Source: Kosakonia cowanii JCM 10956 = DSM 18146 | GTDB taxonomy: Bacteria > Pseudomonadota > Gammaproteobacteria > Enterobacterales > Enterobacteriaceae | DNA length: 64,000 bases | Assembly: GCF_001975225.1 (NCBI RefSeq) | Contig: NZ_CP019445.1 | Span: forward strand, 1,984,001-2,048,000 | Direction of reading: 5' to 3' | Shown here: positions 29,558 to 39,671 of the stretch, piece after piece | Layout of the letters: each line of letters opens with the position of its first letter | Position numbering within the stretch: the first letter of the stretch is position 1 | Notes under the pieces: model-generated | Seen by the model: the letters and a program-made list of their open reading frames with translations, nothing else | What the model was told of the DNA's origin: nothing | Databases searched by the model: none | Translations under genes and position numbers: made by a program

Positions 29558-30874
29558 ATGACGACGTTACGACATACAGCTTTGGGTCTGGCGCTGGGAT
29601 TTGTTTTTGCTGGTAATGCCATGGCCGTAACCACTATCCCGTTCTGGCACTCCATGGAAGGCGAGTTAGGCAAAGAGGTCGACTCCCTGGCGCAACGTTT
29701 TAATGATACTCACCCCGATTACAAAATCGTTCCGGTCTATAAAGGCAACTACGAGCAGAACCTGAGCGCGGGCATTGCCGCCTTCCGCACCGGCAATGCG
29801 CCAGCGCTGCTGCAGGTTTACGAGGTTGGCACCGCAACGATGATGGCCTCTAAAGCGATCAAGCCGGTTTACGAGGTCTTTAAAGATGCGGGTATCACCT
29901 TTGACGAAAGCCAGTTTGTGCCGACCGTTGCGGGTTACTACACCGATTCAAAAACCGGGCATCTGCTCTCTCAACCGTTTAACAGCTCCACACCGGTGCT
30001 TTATTACAATAAAGATGCTTTCAAAAAAGCAGGTCTGAACCCGGATCAACCGCCAAAAACCTGGCAGGATCTGGCGGCTTACACAGCGAAGCTAAAAGCG
30101 GCGGGCATGAAGTGCGGCTACGCGAGCGGCTGGCAGGGCTGGATCCAGATTGAGAACTTTAGCGCCTGGCACGGTCTGCCGGTTGCCACTAAAAACAACG
30201 GTTTTGACGGTACCGATGCGGTGCTGGAGTTCAACAAGCCGGAGCAGGTGAAGCATATCGCCATGCTGGAAGAGCTGAATAAGAAGGGCGAATTCAGCTA
30301 CTTTGGCCGTAAAGATGAATCCACCGAGAAGTTTTATAACGGCGATTGCGCCATCACCACCGCCTCATCCGGTTCGCTGGCGGATATTCGCCACTATGCG
30401 AAATTTAACTACGGTGTCGGCATGATGCCCTACGACGCCGACGTGAAGGGCGCGCCGCAAAACGCCATTATCGGCGGTGCCAGCCTGTGGGTAATGAAGG
30501 GCAAAGATGACGCGACTTACAAAGGCGTGGCGCAGTTCCTCGACTTCCTGACCAAACCGGAAATCGCTGCCGAGTGGCATCAGAAAACCGGTTATCTGCC
30601 TGTCACCAAGGCGGCGTACGATCTGACGCGCCAGCAGGGCTTCTATGATAAAAATCCTGGGGCAGATATCGCCACGCGCCAGATGCTGAACAAGCCGCCG
30701 TTGGCCTTCACCAAAGGGCTGCGTCTGGGCAATATGCCGCAGATCCGCACCGTGCTTGATGAAGAGCTGGAGAGCGTGTGGACCGGTAAGAAGACCCCGC
30801 AACAGGCGCTGGACTCTGCGGTTGAGCGCGGTAACCAGTTGCTGCGCCGCTTCCAGCAGTCGACCAAGTCTTAA
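29558..30874 (+). CDS. ugpB: sn-glycerol-3-phosphate periplasmic binding protein UgpB
   Basis: 438-residue family 1 extracellular solute-binding protein for sn-glycerol 3-phosphate and glycerophosphodiesters. A 23-residue signal peptide ends GNAMA, followed by [50 protein letters not shown] and [29 protein letters not shown] are conserved. The ribosome binding site AGAGAGAG precedes ATG 29558. First gene of ugpBAECQ behind Pho boxes. A REP element separates it from ugpA, a layout that often lets the binding protein be expressed above the permease. Confidence 0.96.
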   Translation: MTTLRHTALGLALGFVFAGNAMAVTTIPFWHSMEGELGKEVDSLAQRFNDTHPDYKIVPVYKGNYEQNLSAGIAAFRTGNAPALLQVYEVGTATMMASKAIKPVYEVFKDAGITFDESQFVPTVAGYYTDSKTGHLLSQPFNSSTPVLYYNKDAFKKAGLNPDQPPKTWQDLAAYTAKLKAAGMKCGYASGWQGWIQIENFSAWHGLPVATKNNGFDGTDAVLEFNKPEQVKHIAMLEELNKKGEFSYFGRKDESTEKFYNGDCAITTASSGSLADIRHYAKFNYGVGMMPYDADVKGAPQNAIIGGASLWVMKGKDDATYKGVAQFLDFLTKPEIAAEWHQKTGYLPVTKAAYDLTRQQGFYDKNPGADIATRQMLNKPPLAFTKGLRLGNMPQIRTVLDEELESVWTGKKTPQQALDSAVERGNQLLRRFQQSTKS

Positions 30875-30885
30875 TGTACTAAGGG

Positions 30886-30917
30886 TCGGATAAGCGCAGC
30901 GCTTGTCCGGCCTGTAA
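30886..30917. repeat. REP element between ugpB and ugpA
   Basis: GTCGGATAAGCGCAGCGCTTGTCCGGCCTG is a palindromic REP-type sequence in the 97-base ugpB-ugpA gap. Such elements commonly stabilise the upstream mRNA segment. Confidence 0.8.
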
Positions 30918-30971
30918 ATCGGTCAATCTATCGCGTCGCCGCCCCCCGGCATTTTCAAAAAGAGTCTTGCT

Positions 30972-31859
30972 ATGTCCGCATCCCGTCCGGTGTTTCGTTC
31001 ACGCTGGCTACCCTATCTGCTCGTCGCGCCGCAGCTGGCGATTACAGTGATTTTCTTTCTCTGGCCTGCGGGCGAAGCGCTGTGGTACTCCGTGCAGAGC
31101 GTCGATCCCTTTGGTCTCTCCAGCCAGTTTGTCGGGCTGGATAACTTTACCGCGCTGTTTCATGACAGCTACTACCTCGACGCCTTCTGGACGACGATCC
31201 GTTTTAGCGCGATGGTCACCTTCAGCGGTCTGCTGGTTTCGCTGTTCTTTGCCGCGCTGGTGGATAACGTGGTGCGTGGCAGCCGCATCTACCAGACGTT
31301 GATGCTGCTGCCCTATGCGGTGGCGCCTGCTGTTGCCGCCGTATTGTGGATCTTTTTGTTCAATCCCGGACGCGGCTTGATTACGCACTTCCTTGAGCAG
31401 TTCGGCTATGACTGGAACCATGCGCAAAACAGTGGTCAGGCGATGTTTCTGGTGGTGTTCGCCTCGGTCTGGAAGCAGATCAGCTACAACTTCCTCTTCT
31501 TCTTCGCCGCGTTGCAGTCGATTCCCCGCTCGCTGGTGGAAGCCGCCGCCATTGATGGCGCAGGACCCATTCGCCGTTTCTTCAAGCTTTCACTGCCGCT
31601 GATCGCACCCGTGAGCTTCTTTCTGCTGGTGGTCAACCTCGTCTACGCCTTCTTCGATACGTTCCCGGTTATCGATGCGGCGACAGCCGGTGGCCCGGTG
31701 CAGGCGACCACCACGCTGATTTATAAGATTTACCGCGAAGGGTTTGCCGGGCTGGATCTCTCCGCCTCTGCGGCGCAGTCGGTGATCCTGATGGTGCTGG
31801 TGATTGTGCTGACGGTGGTGCAGTTCCGTTATGTCGAAAGTAAGGTGCGCTACCAATGA
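30972..31859 (+). CDS. ugpA: sn-glycerol-3-phosphate ABC transporter permease UgpA
   Basis: 295-residue MalF-type permease with six predicted helices (E. coli length 295). The EAA loop is [26 protein letters not shown]. It forms the channel with UgpE. Its TGA overlaps the ugpE ATG by four bases. Confidence 0.95.
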   Translation: MSASRPVFRSRWLPYLLVAPQLAITVIFFLWPAGEALWYSVQSVDPFGLSSQFVGLDNFTALFHDSYYLDAFWTTIRFSAMVTFSGLLVSLFFAALVDNVVRGSRIYQTLMLLPYAVAPAVAAVLWIFLFNPGRGLITHFLEQFGYDWNHAQNSGQAMFLVVFASVWKQISYNFLFFFAALQSIPRSLVEAAAIDGAGPIRRFFKLSLPLIAPVSFFLLVVNLVYAFFDTFPVIDAATAGGPVQATTTLIYKIYREGFAGLDLSASAAQSVILMVLVIVLTVVQFRYVESKVRYQ

Positions 31860-32701
31860 TTGAGAATCGCCCAGGGCTGACGCTGTTCAGCCATATCATG
31901 CTTATCTTAGGCGTTGCGGTGGTGCTGTTTCCGCTCTACGTCGCGTTTGTCACTGCCACGCTTGATAACAACGCGGTATACGACACGCCGATGACGCTGA
32001 TCCCCGGCGGCCATCTGTGGGAGAACCTGCGCGCGATTTGGGTTAACGGCGTCGGTCCCCACAGCGCGCCCTTCTGGCTGATGCTGACTAACAGTTTCAT
32101 CATGGCGCTGGTGATAACCGTAGGGAAAATCTCAGTTTCGATCCTCTCGGCCTTCGCCATCGTCTGGTTTCGTTTTCCGCTGCGAAACCTCTTCTTCTGG
32201 ATGATCTTCAGTACCTTGATGCTGCCAGTAGAGGTGCGCATCTTCCCGACGGTGGAAGTGATCGCCAACCTTAAGCTGCTCGACAGCTATACCGGCCTGA
32301 CTTTGCCACTGATGGCCTCTGCTACCGCGACTTTTCTCTTCCGTCAGTTCTTTATGACGCTGCCGGATGAACTAATCGAAGCCGCGCGCATTGATGGCGC
32401 CTCGCCAATGCGCTTTTTCCGCGACATTGTGCTGCCGCTGTCGCGCACCAATCTTGCGGCGCTGTTCGTCATCACCTTTATCTACGGCTGGAACCAGTAT
32501 TTATGGCCGCTGTTGATTATCAGCGACGTCAACCTCGGCACCGCCGTGGCGGGCGTTAAAGGGATGATGTCGAGCGGTGAGGGTACGACGCAGTGGAACC
32601 AGGTGATGGCCGCAATGCTGCTGACGCTGATCCCCCCGGTTGTTATCGTTTTAACCATGCAGCGCGCCTTTGTGCGCGGTCTGGTCGACAGTGAGAAATA
32701 A
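31856..32701 (+). CDS. ugpE: sn-glycerol-3-phosphate ABC transporter permease UgpE
   Basis: 281-residue MalG-type permease with six helices. The EAA motif is [55 protein letters not shown] is typical of the family. It overlaps ugpA; ugpC starts one base after its stop. Confidence 0.95.
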   Translation: MIENRPGLTLFSHIMLILGVAVVLFPLYVAFVTATLDNNAVYDTPMTLIPGGHLWENLRAIWVNGVGPHSAPFWLMLTNSFIMALVITVGKISVSILSAFAIVWFRFPLRNLFFWMIFSTLMLPVEVRIFPTVEVIANLKLLDSYTGLTLPLMASATATFLFRQFFMTLPDELIEAARIDGASPMRFFRDIVLPLSRTNLAALFVITFIYGWNQYLWPLLIISDVNLGTAVAGVKGMMSSGEGTTQWNQVMAAMLLTLIPPVVIVLTMQRAFVRGLVDSEK

Positions 32702-32702
32702 G

Positions 32703-33772
<1,070 letters not shown>

Positions 33773-33776
<4 letters not shown>

Positions 33777-34513
33777 ATAACTGGCCCTATCCCCGCATCG
33801 TCGCCCATCGCGGCGGTGGAAAACTGGCTCCGGAAAATACCCTGGCAGCGATCGATGTCGGCGCCAGATATGGCCACACAATGATCGAATTTGACGCCAA
33901 ATTATCAAAAGATGGGCAGATCTTCCTGCTGCATGACGACAACCTGGAGCGTACCAGCAATGGCTGGGGCGTGGCGGGCGAGCTGGCGTGGAGCGATCTG
34001 CTGAAAGTCGATGCCGGGAGTTGGTACAGCGGCGAGTTTAAAGGCGAGACGTTGCCGCTGTTGGCGGAGGTGGCGCAGCGCTGCCAGCAGCATGGCATGA
34101 TGGCGAATATTGAAATCAAACCAACGACCGGCACCGGCCCGCTGACGGGTAAAGCTGTTGCGCTTGCTGCCCGCGAGTTGTGGTCAGAGATGACCCCGCC
34201 GCTGCTCTCGTCGTTTGAGATTGATGCACTGGAAGCGGCGCAACAGGCTGCGCCGGAACTGCCGCGCGGTCTGCTGCTGGATGCCTGGCGCGATGACTGG
34301 CAGGAGGTGACTGACCGCCTGGCCTGCACCTCTATTCATCTCAACCACAAATTGCTTGATGAAGCGCGCGTCTGCATGCTGCGCGACGCCGGCCTGCGCA
34401 TTCTGGTTTATACGGTGAATCAGCCGGCGCGTGCGGCGGAGTTGCTGGCGTGGGGCGTCGATTGCATCTGTACGGATAATATTGACGCTATCGGGCCCCA
34501 CTTTGGCGCTTAA
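33773..34513 (+). CDS. ugpQ: Glycerophosphodiester phosphodiesterase UgpQ
   Basis: 246-residue cytosolic TIM-barrel enzyme that splits glycerophosphodiesters to glycerol 3-phosphate and an alcohol. The GDPD motif [18 protein letters not shown] has the catalytic His and the Glu; [25 protein letters not shown] carries the metal ligands and second His. Last gene of the Pho-regulated operon. Its TAA (34511-34513) overlaps the stop of convergent yhhA. Confidence 0.95.
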
Positions 34514-35037
34514 GGCGTAGTGGTTTGCGGTGTGCTGTGCAGCATGCCGCCACTTTGCGTTTGGGTCTGCGGCAGCATATGCGGCTGCTGCAGGGTCGAA
34601 CCGCTGGCGCTGTTTTGCGGATGTAACATCCCGCTGCCGCCATTATTGCTGCTCTGGCTTAATGCTCCTGCGTCGTTACTACCCGGCTGGCTGAGCATCC
34701 CGCCACCGCTACTGCTGCCCTGGCTTAACATCCCGCCGTTGCTGTTGGGGAGCACTTGCTGGTGGGCGGGGTCGAGCTCCCCCGGCTGAGCCTGCCTTAT
34801 TCGCTGTGAATTATCGTTCATCTGCATTTGCAGGTTCTGCTGCTGCTGGCGGCTCTGCGTCTGTTGCTGCTGTTTCAGTAACCCTTGCTGCTGCTGTTGC
34901 TGGTTGAGCATTTGCGTCTGCATCCGCTGCTGGCTTGGCACGACATACCCCGGTTGATTCGGGTTATTTGTCGGGTTAAGCGGCTGTGCGAAAGCGGTAA
35001 ACGGCAGCAGGGCTGCCACAATCACAAGGCGTTTCAT
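34510..35037 (-). CDS. yhhA: DUF2756 family secreted Gln-rich protein YhhA
   Basis: 175 residues with a 17-residue signal peptide ([17 protein letters not shown]). [25 protein letters not shown] matches the N-terminus of E. coli YhhA (146 residues), followed by a Gln-rich, probably coiled stretch. The C-terminal half is longer and repetitive: [21 protein letters not shown] and related GML units recur up to the end, whereas E. coli has only a few NGGML/GDML units. Function unknown. ATG 35037 has GGAG 6-7 bases upstream; an alternative ATG is at 35043. Divergent from ggt. Confidence 0.85.
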   Translation of the reverse strand: MKRLVIVAALLPFTAFAQPLNPTNNPNQPGYVVPSQQRMQTQMLNQQQQQQGLLKQQQQTQSRQQQQNLQMQMNDNSQRIRQAQPGELDPAHQQVLPNSNGGMLSQGSSSGGGMLSQPGSNDAGALSQSSNNGGSGMLHPQNSASGSTLQQPHMLPQTQTQSGGMLHSTPQTTTP

Positions 35038-35160
35038 TCTCATCTCCTCCCGTTGAGGCCTGCCCCTAAGTTTAGTCGCATTCCTGCATGACCATGATTT
35101 TTTGCGCATTGTGAACCAGACTTAAGCGGGAACTGTAGCCCTTCTTTGTGGAGAACGACG

Positions 35161-36921
35161 ATGATCAAACAGCAGTTTGCGCGTTGGGCGGCAATCGCCG
35201 CGCTGACGGCGGGAGCATGTTTCAGTGTCGGCGCTGCGCCGCCGCCTGCTCAGGCACCCGCGCCAGCCCCCGTTTCGTATGGGGTGGAAGCCGATGTCTT
35301 TCATCCGGTAGTAGCCCATCAGGGGATGGTGGCCTCGGTGGATGAAGCCGCGACCCGCGTGGGTGTGGAGATCCTCAAAGAGGGCGGTAATGCGGTCGAT
35401 GCGGCGGTCGCGGTAGGTTATGCGCTGGCGGTGACCCATCCGCAGGCGGGCAACCTGGGCGGTGGCGGGTTTATGATGATCCGCACTAAAGAGGGCAAGG
35501 TCACGGCGATCGATTTCCGCGAAATGGCGCCCGCAGCCGCTACGCGCGATATGTTCCTTGATGAACAGGGCAACCCGGACAGCAAAAAATCCCTGACCTC
35601 CCATCTCGCTTCCGGTACGCCCGGCACGGTCGCCGGCTTCTCGCTGGCGCTGGAGAAGTACGGCTCGCTGCCGCTGAAAAAGGTGGTGCAGCCTGCCATC
35701 AAACTGGCGAAGCAGGGCTTCACGGTTAACGATGCGCTGGCGGACGATCTCAAAACCTACGGCAGTGAAGTGCTGCCGAACCACGACACCAGTAAGGCGA
35801 TCTTCTGGAAAGAGGGTGAGCCGCTGAAGAAGGGTGACAAGCTGGTGCAAGCCAACCTCGCGAAGAGCCTTGAACTGATTGCTGAAAAGGGGCCAGATGG
35901 TTTCTATAAAGGCACAACGGCAGAGCAGATCGCCCAGGAGATGAGCAAAAACGGCGGGCTGATCACCAAAGAGGATCTGGCAAATTATAAAGCCGTTGAG
36001 CGTACGCCGGTGAGCGGCGACTACCGCGGTTATCAGGTCTACTCCATGCCGCCGCCATCCTCTGGCGGGATCCATATCATTCAGATCCTCAACATCCTGG
36101 AGAATTTCGACCTGGCGAAATATGGCTTCGGCAGCGCGGATGCGATGCAGGTAATGGCGGAAGCGGAAAAATATGCCTACGCCGACCGCTCTGAATACCT
36201 TGGCGACCCCGATTTTGTCAAAGTGCCGTGGCAGGCGCTGACCAGCAAAGCGTACGCCAAATCGATTGCTGAACAGATTGATGTCAATAAAGCGCGCCCC
36301 TCCAGCCAGATCCGCCCCGGCAAGCTGGAACCTTACGAGAGTAACCAGACCACGCACTTCTCGGTGGTGGATAAAGAGGGGAATGCCGTAGCGGTGACCT
36401 ATACGCTGAACACCGTGTTTGGCAGCGGCATTGTTGCCGGCAATACCGGCATTCTGATGAACAACCAGATGGATGATTTCTCAGCCAAACCGGGTGTGCC
36501 AAATGTTTATGGCCTGGTGGGCGGCGATGCGAATGCTATCGGGCCGGGTAAACGTCCGCTCTCATCCATGTCGCCAACCATTGTGCTGAAAGATGGTAAA
36601 ACCTGGCTGGTCACCGGTAGCCCTGGCGGCAGCCGGATTATCACTACTGTGCTGCAAATGGTAGTGAACACCATCGATTATGGAATGAACGTTGCCGAAG
36701 CGACCAATGCGCCACGGTTCCATCATCAGTGGTTGCCGGACGAACTGCGCGTGGAGAAGGGTTTTAGCCCTGACACTCTGAAACTGCTGGAGCAGAAGGG
36801 GCAGAAAGTCGCCGTGAAAGCCTCAATGGGGAGTACGCAGAGCATTATGGTTGGGCCGGATGGCACGCTGTATGGTGCGTCCGATCCGCGTTCGGTAGAT
36901 GATTTAACCGCAGGATATTAA
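35161..36921 (+). CDS. ggt: Gamma-glutamyltranspeptidase (glutathione hydrolase)
   Basis: Periplasmic Ntn-hydrolase of 586 residues (E. coli 580) that hydrolyses the gamma-glutamyl bond of glutathione and transfers gamma-glutamyl groups. A signal peptide of about 26 residues is followed by a Pro/Ala-rich linker. The proenzyme is self-cleaved before the catalytic threonine, Thr397 in YESNQTTHFSVVD. Arg120 in DFREMAP binds the glutamyl carboxylate; the PLSSMSPTIV and GSPGGSRI motifs are present. ATG 35161 has GGAG 7 bases upstream; a TTG further upstream in frame is less likely. Confidence 0.96.
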   Translation: MIKQQFARWAAIAALTAGACFSVGAAPPPAQAPAPAPVSYGVEADVFHPVVAHQGMVASVDEAATRVGVEILKEGGNAVDAAVAVGYALAVTHPQAGNLGGGGFMMIRTKEGKVTAIDFREMAPAAATRDMFLDEQGNPDSKKSLTSHLASGTPGTVAGFSLALEKYGSLPLKKVVQPAIKLAKQGFTVNDALADDLKTYGSEVLPNHDTSKAIFWKEGEPLKKGDKLVQANLAKSLELIAEKGPDGFYKGTTAEQIAQEMSKNGGLITKEDLANYKAVERTPVSGDYRGYQVYSMPPPSSGGIHIIQILNILENFDLAKYGFGSADAMQVMAEAEKYAYADRSEYLGDPDFVKVPWQALTSKAYAKSIAEQIDVNKARPSSQIRPGKLEPYESNQTTHFSVVDKEGNAVAVTYTLNTVFGSGIVAGNTGILMNNQMDDFSAKPGVPNVYGLVGGDANAIGPGKRPLSSMSPTIVLKDGKTWLVTGSPGGSRIITTVLQMVVNTIDYGMNVAEATNAPRFHHQWLPDELRVEKGFSPDTLKLLEQKGQKVAVKASMGSTQSIMVGPDGTLYGASDPRSVDDLTAGY

Positions 36922-36928
36922 AGCAATT

Positions 36929-36957
36929 TCCCTCTCCCGGCCGGGAGAGGGATCTTT
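36929..36957. terminator. Terminator between ggt and yhhY
   Basis: Perfect palindrome TCCCTCTCCCGG / CCGGGAGAGGGA (36929-36952), followed by a T-rich stretch. It ends at the stop codon of convergent yhhY. Confidence 0.85.
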
Positions 36958-37448
36958 TAGCCCTTCATTCGCGCCATATAGTACGAATCGACATACTCGC
37001 CGTTACGCAGCGCATGACGTTTCGCCGTGCCTTCCACTTCAAAACCAAACTTACGGTAGACCGCCAGCGCGGGTGCGTTATCGGCGAAAACCGACAACTC
37101 AATGCGGTCGATGCGCAGCCAGTTATCGCACAATTGCACCATCTCGTTGATTAACGCGCTGGCGACGCCGCGGTTTTGAAACTGAGGCGCAACCATAATG
37201 CCAAAGCTGGCGACGTGGCTGCGACGCGGGTTCTGCTCGACCATTAAACCGAGATGGCCCGCTACCCGCTCATCAAGCGTGGCAATCAGATCCCGGCGGC
37301 CCGGCTGCGGCGTCAGGCGTTTATGCCAGTGGTCGGAAGAGGGATGAGGTAGCTGGAGTAGGTTTTGATACACCTCGGGCTGCGCGTAAATCTGTCGTAA
37401 CGGTTCGACATCGTGCATTTCAGCGTGGCGTATCACTATCTCGCTCAT
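36957..37448 (-). CDS. yhhY: GNAT family N-acetyltransferase YhhY (AaaT)
   Basis: 163-residue GNAT enzyme. The E. coli homologue AaaT N-acetylates L-phenylalanine and L-methionine in vitro. The acetyl-CoA loop is QNRGVASALINEMVQLCDNWL; C-terminal ELSVFADNAPALAVYRKFGFEVEGTAKRHALRNGEYVDSYYMAR is characteristic. ATG 37448 with AGGAG upstream gives MSEIVIRHAEMHDVEPLRQIYAQPEVY; the longer frame upstream is not conserved. Divergent from ryhB, as in E. coli. Confidence 0.92.
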   Translation of the reverse strand: MSEIVIRHAEMHDVEPLRQIYAQPEVYQNLLQLPHPSSDHWHKRLTPQPGRRDLIATLDERVAGHLGLMVEQNPRRSHVASFGIMVAPQFQNRGVASALINEMVQLCDNWLRIDRIELSVFADNAPALAVYRKFGFEVEGTAKRHALRNGEYVDSYYMARMKG

Positions 37449-37544
37449 CCTGCTTCTCCTGTTGGTTGGGTTAGCTTTCACATTCCGGTCTTTCAGGCGA
37501 AGCGTCAACTGCCATTTTTTGTCACAGGGGGTAGACAAGTGCGA

Positions 37545-37565
37545 ATGATAATGATTATTATTGCC
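37545..37565 (+). promoter_or_regulatory. Fur box of the ryhB promoter
   Basis: AATGATAATGATTATTATTGC contains the GATAAT-type hexamers of the Fur consensus and overlaps the -10 region (TATTAT, 37557-37562) just ahead of ryhB. It implies repression by Fe-Fur. Confidence 0.9.
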
Positions 37566-37567
37566 AT

Positions 37568-37660
37568 GCGTTCAGGGAAACCGTACGGTAATCCTGAAAG
37601 CACGACATTGCTCACATTGCTTCCAGTATTTCTTAGCCAGCCGGGTGCTGGCTTTTTTTT
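37568..37660 (+). ncRNA. ryhB: Small regulatory RNA RyhB
   Basis: Hfq-dependent sRNA that represses iron-using proteins during iron starvation. The core CCTGAAAGCACGACATTGCT followed by CACATTGCTTCCAGTATT (about 37592-37630) is the E. coli RyhB pairing region nearly base for base. It ends in the same terminator, AGCCAGC-CGGGT-GCTGGCT plus eight T (37635-37660). The 5' part (GCGTTCAGGGAAACC...) differs from E. coli. Length is about 90 nt. It lies between yhhY and the bactofilin gene; in E. coli the partner on that side is yhhX. Confidence 0.95.
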
Positions 37661-37665
37661 ACCTG

Positions 37666-38274
37666 CTATTCAGCGGCTCGCTTCTTCTCTTTCTCAACGC
37701 TTAATTTTGCTACTGGCGCGGTGAGTTTTGCCTGGCCTGAGAAGGTGCCGCCTTTCTTGATGGTCAGCGCGCTGTAGGTCAGCGTGCCATTGATGTTGCC
37801 ATTCTCTTCGATATTCAGCGTTTCGCTGCTGCACTCGCCGTTCACCGTGCCATCAATAAACAGTTCGCGACAGGAGAGGTTACCTTCAACCACGCCATTA
37901 CGCATGATGCGAATAATGTTGTCTTTCGCTTCGATATTGCCGGTAAGCGTGCCGTAAATATGCACTTGCCCGTTCGAGGTAATGTTGCCGACAAAGTTGG
38001 TGCCGCTGGCGACAACCGTATTCTGCTTCTCATCGCGCAGCGTCTCTTTTTCGTTAATCAGTGAGGCTGCAATCGGTTGTAGTGGGGGCGTTTTTGGGGT
38101 TTTCTCTTTACCAAACATAGCGTTAACCTGATGTTGTACAAAGTGTAAGAAGAAGCCGAGAAGCGTTAGCGATGCCGCAACCAGTGCCCAGAGCCGTGCG
38201 TCAATGCACCAGCTCCCCAGCGCGAAGGCCCAAAAAGCAAGAGCGAGATTTAAATACCAGTAGTGCTTATCCAT
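37666..38274 (-). CDS. Bactofilin-family polymer-forming cytoskeletal protein
   Basis: 202 residues. Two hydrophobic segments near the N-terminus (YLNLALAFWAFALGSWCI and LWALVAASLTLLGFFLHFV) are followed by a linker and a bactofilin (DUF583) domain from about 85 to 195: TVVASGTNFVGNITSNGQVHIYGTLTGNI...RNGVVEGNLSCRELFIDGTVNGEC...GNINGTLTYSALTIKKGG, the short beta-helix repeats of the family. Bactofilins form nucleotide-free filaments that scaffold cell-wall enzymes; this membrane-anchored version has no assigned partner here. Its stop lies 5 bases after the RyhB terminator on the converging strand. E. coli K-12 has no gene at this place. The ribosome binding site is weak. Confidence 0.88.
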   Translation of the reverse strand: MDKHYWYLNLALAFWAFALGSWCIDARLWALVAASLTLLGFFLHFVQHQVNAMFGKEKTPKTPPLQPIAASLINEKETLRDEKQNTVVASGTNFVGNITSNGQVHIYGTLTGNIEAKDNIIRIMRNGVVEGNLSCRELFIDGTVNGECSSETLNIEENGNINGTLTYSALTIKKGGTFSGQAKLTAPVAKLSVEKEKKRAAE

Positions 38275-38511
38275 GCTGTATTGCGCGCAACTCCCTGCGT
38301 GGTGGGTGCTTCTGACTTATGAAAGGGGCAAAAGGATATTGCCGCGTGTTTTATGCGGGAATTAGGGGTGGCGATCAAGAGCGCGGAAGAAAAATCGGAA
38401 TTTATAAATGGCTTAAAAACATAACAATAATCGATAAATAGAAGCTTCTGGTTTTAGCTCTCGCCGCGCCTGGTCTAAGGTAAAGAGAGATATTCTGCAA
38501 AGGACGACACG

Positions 38512-39549
38512 ATGACTCTACATTGCGCATTTATTGGATTTGGTAAAAGCACCACCCGTTATCACCTGCCTTATGTTCTCAACCGTAAAGCCAGCTGGCA
38601 CGTGGCGCACATCTTCCGTCGCCATCCGAAGCCAGAGGAGCAACATCCCGACTATCAGCACATCCACTTCACCAGCGATCTGGACGAAGTGCTTAACGAT
38701 CCGCAGGTCAAACTGGTGATCGTCTGTACCCATGCCGATAGCCATTTCGACTATGCAAAACGCGCGCTGGAAGCGGGTAAAAACGTGCTGGTCGAGAAGC
38801 CTTTCACGCCGACCATGGCTGAAGCGATCACGCTATTTGAGCTGGCGAAAAGCAAAGGCCTGACGGTGACGCCGTATCAGAACCGCCGTTTTGACTCCTG
38901 CTTCCTCACCACCAAAAAGGTGATTGAGAGCGGCAAACTGGGTGAGATCGTCGAGATCGAAAGTCATTTTGACTACTACCGCCCGGAAGCGGAAAGCAAG
39001 CCGGGTCTGCCGCAGGATGGCTCGTTTTATGGCCTCGGCGTGCACACCATGGATCAAATTATCTCGCTGTTTGGCCGCCCGGATCACGCCGCGTACGACA
39101 TTCGCAGCCTGCGCAACAAAGCCAACCCTGACGATACGTTTGAAGCACAACTCTTCTATGGCGATCTGAAAGCGATTGTGAAAACCAGCCATCTGGTCAA
39201 AATCGATTACCCGAAATTTATCGTCCATGGTCGTAAAGGCTCGTTCGTTAAATATGGCGTCGATCAGCAGGAGACCAGCCTGAAGGCGAATATCATGCCG
39301 GGCGACGCGGGCTTTGCCGCAGACGACAGCGTGGGCATTCTGGAGTATGTCAACGAGGCGGGCGAAACGGTGCGTGAAGAGATTACGCCCGAGTCGGGCG
39401 ACTACGGACGCGTCTATGATGCGCTCTATGAAACGCTGACGAACGGCGCGGAAAATTACGTCAAGGAAACTGACGTTCTTACCAACCTTGAGCTGCTGGA
39501 ACGCGCGTTTGAGCAGGCGTCGCCTGCCACGATAACCCTTGCCAAATAA
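38512..39549 (+). CDS. yhhX: Gfo/Idh/MocA family oxidoreductase YhhX
   Basis: 345-residue NAD(P)-dependent oxidoreductase, identical in length to E. coli YhhX; substrate unknown. The N-terminal Rossmann segment starts MTLHCAFIGFGKSTTRYHLPYVLN, and VLVEKPFTPTMAEA contains the conserved EKP. The C-terminal GFO-type domain begins around YQNRRFDSCFL. AAGGA precedes the ATG. The 237 bases upstream are AT-rich and hold no other gene. Confidence 0.94.
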   Translation: MTLHCAFIGFGKSTTRYHLPYVLNRKASWHVAHIFRRHPKPEEQHPDYQHIHFTSDLDEVLNDPQVKLVIVCTHADSHFDYAKRALEAGKNVLVEKPFTPTMAEAITLFELAKSKGLTVTPYQNRRFDSCFLTTKKVIESGKLGEIVEIESHFDYYRPEAESKPGLPQDGSFYGLGVHTMDQIISLFGRPDHAAYDIRSLRNKANPDDTFEAQLFYGDLKAIVKTSHLVKIDYPKFIVHGRKGSFVKYGVDQQETSLKANIMPGDAGFAADDSVGILEYVNEAGETVREEITPESGDYGRVYDALYETLTNGAENYVKETDVLTNLELLERAFEQASPATITLAK

Positions 39550-39671
39550 GGCTGAATGGCTCCTCTTTTCTTGTTCACTTTTTTTGAACAGAGGAGTCAA
39601 TTTTCACCCTCTATGATTGGGCAATGATTGCGTCCACACTTACCCCATCGAAAACAGACGGGGTAAACAAG

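Noticed and set aside
37413..37724. 103-codon ORF across ryhB
   Set aside because: It runs through the Fur box, RyhB and its terminator; RyhB is a non-coding RNA and no start signal is present.
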